Of a stretch of 64,000 nucleotides of DNA, positions 1-10,942 are shown piece by piece; the first letter of the stretch is position 1; each line of letters begins with the position of its first letter. The notes under the pieces were generated by a model. The model had not been told where the DNA came from, ran no database searches, and was given only the letters and a program-made list of their open reading frames with translations. Source of the stretch: Sindora glabra (lineage: Eukaryota; Streptophyta; Magnoliopsida; Fabales; Fabaceae). The DNA lies in assembly GCA_020226215.1 (NCBI GenBank), contig CM035226.1, positions 89,614,895 to 89,678,894 of the forward strand. Reading direction: 5' to 3'. The position numbers and the translations under genes are program-made.

Positions 1-454
1 CTTTAAAGATTAAAAAATTAATAGATTTTTCTATTCCTATTAAATGTCATTTTCTAAATTTGAACCCATATCCATTAATAGGTAAAGTCTGCCTAAGGTT
101 ATCATACTTTCTATTGAATCAATACTTTATTGGTTGAATTCTTTTTTTTTTTTTGAACAAATTATTTGCATTCAGTATAGAAAAAATACTATTGCCTATA
201 ATTATATAACTTTCTACATTTTTTACCTTAATAAATAAGAAAAATTCTAAGTTGTAATTATTTTTTAAATTAAAATTAAATAAATATAATAAATTATACT
301 GAAATATATACATAATAATAAAAAATAAATATAACCATATCTCTCCTATCAAATTGTATAGAAAAAAATAGAGAACATATATTTCCTTTTATAAATAATT
401 GTTAAATAGTATTAAATATATGATTGAATAATGATAAATGTATTATAAATACAT
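1..454. other. AT-rich flank, no feature recognised
   Basis: Very AT-rich sequence with poly-T and poly-A runs. A 77-codon minus-strand frame at 119-352 is low complexity (mostly Leu, Ile, Phe, Asn, Lys) and resembles nothing I know. I treat it as chance. Confidence 0.5.
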
Positions 455-661
455 ATTGGTATTTAGGAATTAATTATAGGTCTAATTATTAACAGCTTGT
501 AATTAGTTTGTGATTAGCATATTTTTAGGGATATTGATTAGCATTGTATTTACTACTATTGATTAATATTTATTAGTATTTAGGGATATTGACTATATTT
601 ACTAATATATAAAGGATCCAAGGTCAAAATAATTTACTCAAGCCATTCACAAATTTCAACT
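455..661 (+). repeat. Probable 5' LTR of the left copia element
   Basis: A short AT-rich block full of 'tattgatta' and 'tatttagggatatt' type phrases, with a TATA-like 'atatataaagg' near 605, lies directly before a tRNA-Met-like primer site. Short LTRs of this composition are common in plant copia elements. The left boundary is approximate because no second LTR is available for comparison. Confidence 0.5.
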
Positions 662-675
662 TGGTATTAAAACTC
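662..675 (+). other. Primer binding site, initiator tRNA-Met type, mutated
   Basis: The sequence tggtattaaaactc matches the usual plant copia primer site (complement of the 3' end of initiator tRNA-Met) except for changes in the middle. It lies just after the LTR-like block, as expected. Confidence 0.55.
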
Positions 676-1009
676 TCTTTTTGGAGAGCTTATACTTCAC
701 CTTCAACAAGTGCTTTTTAATATGTCATGTGTCAATTCAAACATACTTTACTCTCTCATACTTTCTTGCCCTAGCACCTTTATCTTCCTTAAAGTATTCT
801 TGTTCCTCCTTAGTTAACTTACTTTATTTCCTTTTTCCTCACAAATAGCACCTTAACCAAACAAATTTCATTAGAAGCATTCTATATCCAACATAACCAA
901 TGCCATCTAATATATAATCTATTTCCTTTAAAAAATATGTAGCTTAAAAACCATAGCCAATATAGATGGATCTTGCAAACTAGCTAATACTTTCTCTTTT
1001 TCATTTTCG

Positions 1010-1795
1010 AGCCATTAACAATTTGTAATGAAAAGTTGAATGGCAAAAATTATCCTTCTTAGGCTAATACTGAATTATGGTTTATGGCCAATGGCATCAT
1101 GGATCATTTAATTACATATGTTGATCAAATTTCTAGACTATAAAAAAATGCAAGGAAAATTATGCTTAGTTATGTGTATTATTGTGATAATTTGTTATAC
1201 TAAAGTTGATTGTTTATTTCTATCCATACAAAACATGTTATCCTTTTTGGGAATAAGTTGAACAACTCTACACCAATAATATTCAAAGGTTGTATTGTGT
1301 AGCAATTAACTTGTTAAATCTTAAGCCATTTGATCATGACATGTTTGCTTATTTGAAAAAGGCCTAAGTAGTCCTACTTGAATTAAAGGAGCTACTTATC
1401 ACAAGTGACATCAAAGAAATTAAAAATAAGTTTGATCAATTTTGCATGATATCTATCTTTTTAGGAATTCATTCAAATTACAACTCAATGCATAATTATA
1501 TTCGAACCAATTTAGAAGTCCCCATGATTAGGAGTTTGATTTCATAATTACTCTAAGTTTACATAGTTTTGCGGACACCTTTGCTTCAATTTTGTAGTCT
1601 AGTCTCATGGTTGAGGGGAAGGTCATACCAACAAAGGTGGATGTATTATTAATGGTTGTTGTAGTGATCACCCTTACTATACTTATTACAAGAAATTTGG
1701 ACATGAAAATGATTATTGCTACATTCTACATGGATTTCCCTAAAAAAGTAACAAATCAGTCCATGTTACATAATTTGAGATGGAGAAAAAGATAA
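1010..1795 (+). pseudogene. Copia gag remnant with a damaged zinc knuckle
   Basis: Around 1030-1075 the translation gives LNGKNYPS, a phrase typical of the start of plant copia gag. At about 1675-1740 a zinc-knuckle-like stretch reads KKFGHENDYCYILHGFP: the His and the last Cys of the CX2CX4HX4C motif survive, but the first two Cys positions read Tyr. Stops and frame changes separate these pieces. The retained frame at 1607-1795 is in a different phase from the knuckle, so it is not a working protein. Confidence 0.7.
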
Positions 1796-1934
1796 GAGTT
1801 CTCAATTTGATATGTTCTTAAGTTTTGAGTACAAAAAGTTTTCTCTAAATCAAGGCTTTCAAACAAACTTAACCATTAACAACAATTATAATCCAAATTG
1901 GTAACTCTACAAATTCTATTTCTCATACTTTTCA

Positions 1935-2030
1935 CTTGATTCATGAATTTTAGATTGGACAATATCCTATCACATAATTGGTAACCATTCTCTTTTATCT
2001 CACATTACAACTCATAATGCCTTTCATGCA
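1935..2030 (+). pseudogene. Possible copia protease remnant
   Basis: The translation near 1952 gives a Trp followed by a short run and HIIGN, resembling the region around the aspartic protease active site of copia polyproteins (W..DSGAS.H.TGN). The Asp-Ser-Gly itself is not preserved. It lies between gag and integrase, where the protease belongs. Confidence 0.4.
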
Positions 2031-2525
2031 ATTACTTTAGTAGATTGCTTTTAGATAATAGCTAAAGGCATTGATCAAGCTGAGCTAATTCCTTCAATTC
2101 TTTTAAAATTGATTCTTTTTGTACCTAGTTATCTCCCTACTATAATTTTCATTAGCTAGTTTGTACACACACATACATAATTGCTCAATTACCTTCAATG
2201 TTGTATATATTATTATATAAGATTGAGATACGAGGAGGATGATTAGCGTAAGATGTGAGTTTTCTTTAACTAACTTCTTCAGTGGCATTCTTTGCACCTA
2301 AGTCTTCAAAATTACTTTATTAACACCTTGGTCATCCAAGTCTTGCACAGTTTCAAAAAATAAATCCAAGATTTTCTAATTTAAAGTTCTTAAATTATGG
2401 GTTATGCTAACTTAGCAAGCATGTGCATTCATCCTTTTCAAGAAAAGTCAATGAAAAAGTTAAGTCCCTATTTTCTATCATCTGTTCTAATATATAAGAC
2501 CCTAGTTGAGTCACTTTTTATTTAG

Positions 2526-2996
2526 GATTTTAGTACTTTATTACTTTTATAGTTAATTATTCAAGATACATAGTTATATTTGATGAAAGATCATTTAAAA
2601 TTATTCTCTATTTTCAAATCATTTTATATTGAAATTAAAAATCAATTTGGGAAAACTATTCATATACTGCACAATGACAATGTAAAAGAATATTTCTCAA
2701 CTAACTTTTCTTACTATTTATCCAAACATGGAATCTTATATCATTCTACTTATCCTCATACTCCTCAATAAAATGGAGTTATTAAGCATGTAAATTGACC
2801 TTTAGTAAAAATAACCTATACTTTCCTTTTAAATTATAATGTTCCTTTTTATTTTAAGGTGATGCAATCCTTATTGCTTGTTTTATAAATTGAATGCCAT
2901 TTTTTGTCTTAAATAATTATGTGCCTCATTTTTTTTATCTTGTTTCCTAATACAACTTTTTACCATATTCCTTTTTATGTCTTTAGTTGTATTTTC
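2526..2996 (+). pseudogene. Copia integrase remnant, 5' part
   Basis: A 63-codon frame at 2580-2771 reads like the copia integrase core. It has an FGKTIHILHNDN stretch carrying one catalytic Asp, then KEYF and HGILYHSTYPHTPQ. An in-frame TAA follows exactly where a conserved Gln is expected before NGV. Further on, DAI..ACFIN.MP is the usual integrase C-terminal phrase. The gene is interrupted at 2997 by the hAT-like insertion and resumes at 3978. Confidence 0.8.
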
Positions 2997-3977
2997 TAAA
3001 GGTGAAAATTAGGCTGTTAAGGACCAATTTTCATCTAACCATTTTTAACTAATGAGTGTTAATTTTAAACTAAAACTGATCATAACTCAAATCGATAAAA
3101 TCAAGTAGCAATGAGTTCTAATTGATTCAGTTAGGTCTGACATCTTTCATGTCTCTTTTCCTTCCATACACAAATGCTACATCAAACTTTGGATACTCAT
3201 TAAGAATAATTTAAGCCCATTAATTTTTTTATTAGTGGGATGAGTGTGGAAGATGGCAAGAAAGCTCCCAAAATGCTTCCAAAATATGGTTTTGTTTTTA
3301 TTTTCAAAAGAAAAGACCATACAATTAGTATTATCTTCTTCCATTAAGACAAAGTGACAAAAAAGTTAAGGAAGCATCCAAAAACCATAATAAGATATTG
3401 ACCCAAAACTTATTTCTTGTGATTGCTGGATCTTTCCTTCCTAAGTATTACAAAAATAAGAGCTTTCTTAATATTAGTGGCATAGTTCTTAATGGTGCTT
3501 CAACATGTCATGTTTTTTTATGCTTTTCATCATTTTACATCTGTAATTTCATTGTAACCTCTCCTCCACTATGCTTCTCACAAGCTTTGCTTACAAGCTA
3601 CCAATGCCTTACTCTCGCTCACCACACTATAGCATATCTCCATTATTCCAGTTTTCTTAGTCCCTACCCATAGCAAACCAAATCTTCACAGTTTCAATTT
3701 AATCAGTCAAATTAAACTAAAAAAAATTCATTTTTCATTCTTCTTAAATCATTTTGTTAGTGTAGTGTTTATTCACCTACCTTCACTTAGCATTTCAGTC
3801 AAATTGTGGGTTAGGGCAGATAATAAAACCCCATTCCCCCTGAAATTGACCAATTTTTTACAACCAACTAATTTCAACTAACTTGCTTAAAGTTCAATTT
3901 AAAACTAACTAGACCTACCTTAAACTCAAGTTCAGGTTAACAATTACCACCAAGTGGCTAAAAAAATTACACCTTTA
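2997..3977. mobile_element. Non-autonomous hAT-like DNA element
   Basis: It splits the copia integrase. The left end reads TAAAGGTG and the right end CACCTTTA, a perfect 8-bp terminal inverted repeat. The flanking 8-mers are gtattttc (2989-2996) and ctattttc (3978-3985), an 8-bp target duplication with one mismatch. TIRs of the TARRGGTG type with 8-bp duplications are typical of hAT elements. The 981-bp interior encodes no transposase. A 91-codon frame at 3398-3673 is hydrophobic and unlike a hAT protein. Removing the element rejoins the integrase reading in a sensible way, which supports the boundaries. Confidence 0.75.
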
Positions 3978-4260
3978 CTATTTTCTTAGTTCATGATCTT
4001 TCTTCAAGTCTTGACAAGATATCTATTAAATCCATTAAATGCATTTTGTTAGGGTATTCTCATTTTCAAAAAGGATATAACTATTACTCTTCAAATTTAA
4101 ATACTTATTATGTCTCTGGCAATGTCATTTTTTTAAACATCTCCATACTTTAGCACATCAATGGATTTAATATAATGTTAAAAGTACTACCTATTCTTAC
4201 TTTTCCATCTTTTAAATTAATAAGTTCCATACTATAGGTAGAACAATGTCCTTTCCTCAC
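3978..4260 (+). pseudogene. Copia integrase C-terminal remnant
   Basis: After the hAT-like element the translation resumes with VHDLSSSLDKISIKSIKC and then LGYSHFQKGYNYYS (about 3992-4100). This is the recognisable GKLSPRS-like region before the RT domain of copia polyproteins. Stops are present downstream. Sequence from 4260 to 4490 shows no clear domain, which fits the variable linker. Confidence 0.75.
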
Positions 4261-4489
4261 TTATTATTATTTTCCTTATCATGTAAGCACTAAAAAGGTC
4301 CTTATTGAAGTACTAAGTAAATGACCTCATGCTCAATTGACTTCACCTACAATGAATCCCATTACCTCTCTTGAAAACCTTCCTATTACCATTCACAAAA
4401 GTAATCGTTCCATGTTTAACTTACATCCCATTTATAATTTCTTAAGTAGTCATTGCTTATCCTAATCCTATTATAGTTTTATATCTACC

Positions 4490-4782
4490 TTATCTTCTAT
4501 AAGCATACCTAAGACACTTTAGGAGGCTTTCACTCATTCAAGATGGTGACAAGCTATACTTAATGAAATGACTACTCTTAATCTAGCAAGACATAGGACT
4601 TTTTGTTCTACTACCTCCAGATGAATTTGTTATCAGATGTTAATAGGTTTTTATAATGGATGTCAGTTTTGATGGCAAGGTTGATTAGTTAAAGGCTTAT
4701 TTTATAGTTAAAGGCTATGCCTAATCATTGGACATGACCATAAAGACACATTTTCTCCAATTGCTAAAATTGCCTTGGTAAA
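4490..4782 (+). pseudogene. Copia reverse transcriptase remnant, N-terminal part only
   Basis: The frames around 4520-4770 give EALTHSRW.QAILNEMTTL, then a P-PDEFVI stretch, VKGYA, and finally THFLQLLKLP. These follow the start of copia RT (W..AM..E...L, LKARLVAKGY, D..DTFSPVAK). The catalytic YVDD region is absent because the sequence changes to 5S DNA at about 4783. Several stops and at least one frameshift are present. Confidence 0.75.
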
Positions 4783-4869
4783 CACATCCTAGTATTACTC
4801 TCACTCAAGCATGCTTAACTTTAGAGTTCTTATGAGATTTGGTGTATTAGTGTTGAAATGATTGCTCTA
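4783..4869 (-). pseudogene. Detached 5S rRNA fragment, 11 kb left of the array
   Basis: The + strand reads acacatcctagtattactc followed by aagcatgcttaacttta and ggtgtattagtgttg, a decayed copy of about the first 90 nt of the 5S gene on the minus strand (lost from the 3' end inward). The bases after it match the 5S upstream block (ctctcctatcctatgcc), so this is array-derived DNA and not a processed copy of the transcript. It abuts a copia RT remnant. Confidence 0.85.
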
Positions 4870-5146
4870 TCATGTGTCGTATGAACATCTCTCCTATCCT
4901 ATGCCAATCCCATCCCCCAAGATGGAAAATGGCTAGATGAATTAGTTAGTGATCGGTGGGTGCTAGGTCAAACAAGGTGGGCCTTGTGTAGGCCCTGATG
5001 GAATCAGCTCTCTGGCTTACTTTCATTTAACCAATCCCATCACATGTCTCCTCTTTTTCTTTTCCATTACATTCATTGTCCTATTGCAAACTCCGCCACT
5101 TAAATTTATTCTTTTTCTTTGTATATGCTCATTTTAAAATTTAGTG
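4870..5146 (-). repeat. Fossil 5S intergenic spacer, left half
   Basis: It aligns by eye with the region upstream of decayed array copies at 16943-17270: 'catgtgtcgtatgaacat', 'gatcggtgggtgctagg', 'ccctgatggaatcagctc', a CT-rich stretch, and 'ctcattttaaaattta'. The spacer stops in the middle where an LTR is inserted and continues at 6741. Confidence 0.8.
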
Positions 5147-6740
5147 TGCTAGGTTTCACATACACTTAAGCACAACAAATTTTAAAAAATTATGTACGTA
5201 AAACCTTCCTAAAATCAATGCACAGGGTCATAGATCAAGGATTATATCTATAAGAATTAGCTCTTGAAGTGCAAATCACAAATCATAAACACAATCAAGC
5301 AATGGTGCCTCTGTGATATCCACACAAAGTGAAAAATAACTTTTCTACCTCCCGAATCTACTAGGAGACATTTCTCTCACAAGGGATTAATGTTTAGTAC
5401 ATTTTAGGTTATTTTAGTGGGAGTTAATTATTATTTCATCCAAAGTGACATTTTCATACTCTTTTATAAAACTAAGGCATGTCACTATCCTAATCTTACT
5501 AGGAACCTACCTTCCCCTTTTTAATTTTACTCAATTACTAAAACTTTATTCCTATCATAGTGAGAGTGAGAAAAAATATATCTTATTTGTTAATTATCTA
5601 ATATCATCTTAATATTAATAACTAAATATTATTAGATAATAACATTATCCAATAATATAATTATTTAATATAAAATGACATAATTATTTTATATTACTTT
5701 AATATTAGATAATATTACATAATATACCATATATTATATGAATAACATATATATTATTACTTTGATAATATATATATATGCACTAAAGAATAAACCTAAT
5801 TAATAGGATTTTAGTCTAACTAAAATTTAATTAATTACTATTTCATTCTTACTCCTTTTGTATAACTTTGTAGATTCTTACTATATTAGTAATGATCCAT
5901 CAGTAGATAATAAATAGTGAACAGTATCTAATAATATATCACTACTACTCAAGTAGTAAAAATATCTGTGATTAGATATCCATCTAATGTGTGATCAACA
6001 CTTTATAACATAATCCCTTTTATAACAATATTCAAATTGAACTAAAGGTATAAAGTGTGTCATCCTCATTAATGTTCAATCCACATGTCTTAATATCAAG
6101 TAAACTAATTAAAATAAATTATCAATGTCACATATTGATCCATTTTAGTTTAGTCATGCATTTTTTAGTCTTACTCAATCAAGGGGTCTAAGGATATCAT
6201 TCTTTTATATAGGAGGAATAAAATCTCATCTACATCACCCACATCCCTTCGCATGATTCATGATACACACAATTAATGCCCTAAATGACATCTCAATTAA
6301 AGGCGACACAAGATAGCATCAAAGTGTGTCACTTCTCATGTAGAGAACCGTAGTAACTTTAAGTCAAAAGTAATGACACACAACAATCCATGTAGTATTT
6401 TCACAGTAAGTCAGTTCAATACATCTGTTCACTAACAATGTACCCATGTATTGACTTAATATCACATATCCATAATTCACAATCATTAGTCATGATACAT
6501 ATTGGTTTTGATATATTATTGCTATCATTTTGTCAATAATACTAGATTAAGGACATTTTAAAAGAATATTTTAAGAATAGCAACACTAATTTAGGGATAA
6601 TTATTATATTAAGTTATAAATTGTGCAGATATTAAAAGGAAATAAAATATAATAATTATATTATCCAAAATAAAATATGATACGTTATGCATTATTACAA
6701 TAATCTTATGATTAGCTTTTACGACACACACACACACACA
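5147..6740 (-). mobile_element. Solo LTR of the copia family, inserted in a 5S spacer
   Basis: About 1.6 kb, starting TGCTAGGTTTCACAT and ending in a (CA)n run (6722-6740). It aligns along its length with the LTR at 7364-8941 (same phrases for the aacccaaca end, the 'ttattagataataaca' block and the 'aggaggaataaaatc' block). LTR orientation is minus. The two sides are consecutive parts of one 5S spacer, so this is an insertion. I see no clear target duplication; the CA expansion may have blurred it. Confidence 0.75.
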
Positions 6741-6938
6741 TACCCCAATATAATGGAGGATTTGACTCATTGGTATAGGCTACAAATATACCTATCACTA
6801 CCTTTAAAACAAGTCCTGGGGTGACTAGCTCTAATTGACCTAAAATTTTTTATAATGTGAAAGATAATATCCTTATCAAGGCTAATTGATAACCTATTAA
6901 CCATGAGTCTCAATATTTAAGTGGCTTATCTTGTTGCA
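6741..6938 (-). repeat. Fossil 5S intergenic spacer, right half (old spacer type)
   Basis: Phrases such as 'ggaggatttgactcattgg', 'tataggctacaaatatacct', 'ggggtgactagctctaattg' and 'ctattaaccatgag' match the old-type spacer of the array at 17258-17440. It ends at 'cttgttgca', where another LTR fragment begins. Confidence 0.85.
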
Positions 6939-7363
6939 ATTGGGTTTCACATATACTTAAGTATAGCAAAATTTTAAAAATTTATGAAACCTACCCAGGA
7001 CAATGCATAAGGATATAAATCAAGAATTATATATACAAGGATTACCTTTTAAAGTATAGATTATAAATCACAAGCATAATTAAGCGATAATGCGTTTATG
7101 ATATCCAAACTAAATGCATGATGACTTTTTAACCTTTGTGAATTTGTTAGGAGATATTTCTCTCACAAAGGACTAAGGTTTTAATGCATTTTAGCTATTC
7201 TAGTCGTAACCAATATTCCCTAACCATCTTCTTCATTTAATTTCACACAATTACTAATACTTTACCCTTATTATGGTGAAAGTGAAGAGAGATAGAGCTT
7301 ATTAATTTGTTATGTAATATTACTTTAATATTAATAACTAAATACTATTAGATAATAACATTA
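6939..7363 (-). repeat. Truncated copia LTR fragment
   Basis: It matches the first ~425 bp (plus-strand order) of the LTRs at 5147 and 7364, from 'ttgggtttcacatatac' to 'ttagataataacatta'. It is then cut by the start of the next LTR at 7364. The second half is not found on the far side of the nested element, so it was lost in the event that also trimmed the element's other LTR. Confidence 0.75.
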
Positions 7364-8941
7364 TGTTGGGTTTCACATATATTATAAAATGCAATAGAAA
7401 AATAGATTTTCAAAAATTGTGAAACCTTATTAAAACAATGCACAGAGACATAGATCAATATCATAAGAATTACCTCTTAGAATACAAACCATGAATCATA
7501 AGCACAGTTAAGCGATCATGCCTCTACAGTATTCACATGGAGTGAATGACAACCTCTTGACCTCTCACGAATTTGTTAGAATTCGATTTTCTCACACGAG
7601 ACTAGGGTTTTTGGCGTGATTTTCTGGTGGTAATTTTGTATCATTCTCTAAATGATGCCTACATTCCTTTTTTTATAGGACTAAGGCATGCCACTTTCCT
7701 AGTCTCACTAGGAAACTACCTATACTTTTTTTAATTATATTTAATCATAAAAACTTTATCCCTATCATGGTAAGAGTTAAGAAAGATAACCCTTATTTGT
7801 TAGTTATTAATATTATCTTAATATTAATAACTAAATATTATTAGATAAAAATATTGTCCCATAATATAATTATCTAATATCAAATGGCATAATTATCCAA
7901 TATTACTTTAATATCAAATAATACCATATAATATACTATATATTACGTGAATAATATATGTATTATTACTTTGATAACATATATGCACTAAATAAGAGGT
8001 CTGATTAATAGGATTTTAGCCTAACTAAAACCTAATTAACTATTGTCTCATTCTTACTCCCTTTATATTATTTTGTAGGTTCTTACTATGTTAGTAATGA
8101 CCTATCAATGGACTATAGACAATAAGTTGTATCTAACAATACATCACTGCTACCTAAGTAGTAAGAATGTCTGTGATTCAACATCCACCTAATACGTGAA
8201 TGACACTTGCAATATAATCCCTTTTGTAATGCTATCCAAATTAAACTAGAGGTATGGACTCATCAATGTTCAATCCATATTTTTTGATATTGAGTAGATA
8301 ACTTAAACAAATGATCAATATCATATATTGATTCATTTGAGCATGACCATGTATTTTTTAGTCTTACTCAATTAAGAGGCCTAAAGATATCGCTCATTTA
8401 TATAGGAGGAATAAAATCCTATCTACATCACTTACATCTCTTTACATGATTCTTGACATACCTAATTAATGACCTACATATCATCTTGATTAAAAGTGAT
8501 ACAGAATGACATCAAAGTATGTAAATTCTCATGTAGGTAACCATAATGACTTAAGGTCAAAGGATTATTTGCACTGTGGTCACATGAGAATAACTGATGA
8601 TACTTATCAATTCATCTAGTATTCTCACAATAGGTCAGTCCAATACATCTTTTTACTAATAATGTACCCATATATTGACTTGATATTATATATCCATGAT
8701 TCATAATCATTAGTTACCATATATAATAGTCTTAATGTATTATTGTTATCCCTTTTGCTGTACTACTCAACTAAGGATATTTTAAGAATAGCAAAATTAT
8801 TTTAAGGACAATTATTATATTAAATTATAAATTGTCAAAAATGAAATAAAATATAATAATTGCATTGCTTAAAATAAAATATAATATATTATGCGTTATT
8901 ATAATTATTTTATGATTAGCTCTAAGACATGCACACTAACA
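7364..8941 (-). repeat. 3' LTR of the minus-strand copia element
   Basis: 1578 bp, beginning TGTTGGGTTTCACAT and ending GCACACTAACA on the + strand, so it has the TG...CA ends expected of an LTR. It is followed by a polypurine tract when read on the minus strand. Related copies lie at 5147-6740, 6939-7363, 16154-16325 and, in the opposite orientation and split, at 52913-63476. Confidence 0.85.
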
Positions 8942-8954
8942 ATCTCCTACTTAG
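8942..8954 (-). other. Polypurine tract of the copia element
   Basis: The minus strand reads CTAAGTAGGAGAT directly before the LTR start TGTTAGTGTGC, the position used to prime plus-strand DNA synthesis in LTR elements. Confidence 0.75.
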
Positions 8955-10600
8955 ATTAGAGCCAATCACTCATATATCTAATATCAAGTGACCTAATATG
9001 ACTATTATATTTTTTCTATGCCAGAAGCTTAATTAATAGGTCAATGATATTATCGTTTGTTAGTACTTTATATATCTTCACATCTCCTTTATCAATAATT
9101 TCACGAATAAGATAGAAGGGTCGAAGTATGTGCTTAGATCATTGGCGAGATTTAGGCTCCTTAACTTGTGCAATGGCTCCATTATTATAACAATAGAGAT
9201 CCACTGGGCTTGTAATGCTGGGAACAATGTCAAGTTTAGTAATGAACCTTTTTATCTAAATAGCTTCCTTTAATGTATTAAAGATAGCAATATACTTAGC
9301 CTCTATAGTAAAATTGACCACTATTTTCTACTTTGAACTCTTTCAGCATATAACACCACCATTCAGATAAAATACATAACTTGACTACAATCTAAAGCCA
9401 TCCTTCTCAAATTGGAAACTAGAATTAGTGTAACCTTTTACAACAAGTTCTTCCTCACCTCCATATATTAAGAATAAATCCTTAATCCTTCGTAAGTACT
9501 TAAGGATGTTCTTAACAATAATCCAGTGAGGTTTAAGCTCGTCATGCTTAAGGCATACGAGACATCAAGATGAGTATACAACATAGCATACATGATAGAT
9601 CCAATTGTTATTGCATATGGTATCTTATTCATGCAATCCCTCTCATCTTATGTCATAGGATACTAAGCTTTGGACAAATTTATGCCATGTGACATAGGCA
9701 AAAATTTCCTTTTGGATTCTTACATGTTAAAATGTTTTAACACTTTATCTATGTATGTACTCTGACTTAAGCTAAGCAATTTTCTTGATCTATCTCTATA
9801 AATCCTAATACCTAATATATAGGTAGCTTTACCTAAGTCTTTCATCGAGAAATAATTCCCTAATCAAGTCTTTATAGTTTGTAATGTAGGGATATCATTT
9901 CCAATGAGGAGTATATCATCCACATAAAATACAAGGAAAATAATTATGCTTCTACTAACTTTTTTGCAAATACAAAATTCATCTACATTTTTTTATGAAA
10001 TCAAATTCTTTAATTACCTCATCAAAATAAAGATTCTAACTCTGTGAAGCTTGCTTTAATCTATAAATGGATCGTTGCAACTTACATATTTTTTTAGCAT
10101 TTTTAGGACTGATAAAACCCTCAAGCTATGTCATGTACACATCCTCAAGAAGTTTTCAATTAAGAAAAGAAATTTTGATATCCATCTGCTAGATTTTATA
10201 ATCATAAAAGGATGTAATAATAAGTAAGATCTGAATGGATTTAAGCATTACAATTGGGGAATAGGTCACATCATAGTTTATACTATGAACTTACCTATAA
10301 CCTTTTATGACTAATCACCCTTTAAAAGTTTGTACATTATCATCTATGTCGGTCTTCTTCTTGAAAACCTACTTGTACCCAATGGATTTTACCCCTTTAG
10401 GTGGGTCAATTAAAGTCCATACTTGGTTAGCATACATGGAATCCATCTCGAATCTCATGGCTTCAAGCCACTTAAAATCTAGCCCTTTAATAGCTTATTG
10501 GTAGGTTGTGGGCTTATTTTGATCCATGAGCAAAACATTGTCATGTTAAATGACAAAAAATCTATACCTCTTCAGCTTTTTGTGTTACTTAAGTTAGTTC
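8955..10600 (-). pseudogene. Copia reverse transcriptase and RNase H remnant
   Basis: The minus-strand translation gives a copia RT in pieces: KSIGYKWVFKKKTD near 10390-10350, KQASQSWN near 10050, and an intact YVDD catalytic box encoded at 9926-9915, followed by phrases of the thumb region. RNase H follows: DNNGAIAQ..EPKSRQ near 9200-9150, then KHILR and HLIREI-like text. Many stops (TAA, TAG) and several frameshifts break the frame. A 65-codon + strand frame at 10307-10504 is only the antisense of this region. Confidence 0.85.
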
Positions 10601-10942
10601 TTGAGCCATAACTTCTTGTGGTCTTTGTTCAAGCTCTATTAAGGGTTTAGTATTACTTTATAAGTTTCAAACTTCTTTGATTTGTATTTTCCTCCCATTA
10701 TTTTTCTTTGAGATAAACTCTCTTTCAAGAAAAATGTTAATTCATGCGATAAACACTTTGCCCTCATGAGGATTGTAGAAATAATATCCTTTGGTTTCCT
10801 TAAGATACCTTCTAAAGTAACACTTATTTAATTTGGGTCCAAGCTTATCAAATACTCAACATTTTACATAGGTCTCACAACCCCAAATCTTCATAAAAGA
10901 CAAGCTAGGGCATTTCCTAGTCCATATCTCATATGGAGTCTT
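10601..10942 (-). pseudogene. Copia integrase C-terminal remnant (distal to the solo LTR)
   Basis: The minus-strand text has a 'KGYYFYNPHEGKVF' style phrase near 10790-10750, the conserved copia integrase C-terminal region. It is separated from the N-terminal integrase part at 12322-12800 by the solo LTR. Stops are present. Confidence 0.7.

Larger units (their letters stand above)
455..4782 (+). mobile_element. Decayed Ty1/copia LTR retrotransposon, 3' end lost
   Basis: The order of parts is LTR-like sequence, an initiator-tRNA-Met type primer site, gag, integrase, then the start of reverse transcriptase, all on the + strand. Gag before integrase before RT is the copia arrangement. Stops and frameshifts are present in every domain. 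The element is interrupted at 2997-3977 by a hAT-like insertion and ends at about 4782, where RT sequence changes directly into 5S rDNA sequence. No 3' LTR follows, so the right part was lost by recombination or deletion. The copia call is firm; the lineage within copia is not resolved. Confidence 0.8.

Noticed and set aside
3398..3673. A 91-codon frame as hAT transposase
   Set aside because: It has none of the hAT dimerisation or catalytic features and is too short; the element is non-autonomous.
4783..5146. Cassandra-type TRIM element (retroelement with 5S sequence in its LTR)
   Set aside because: The 5S fragment is followed by true array spacer that continues beyond the LTR insertion. There is no second LTR, primer site or polypurine tract, so a detached array unit is the better explanation.
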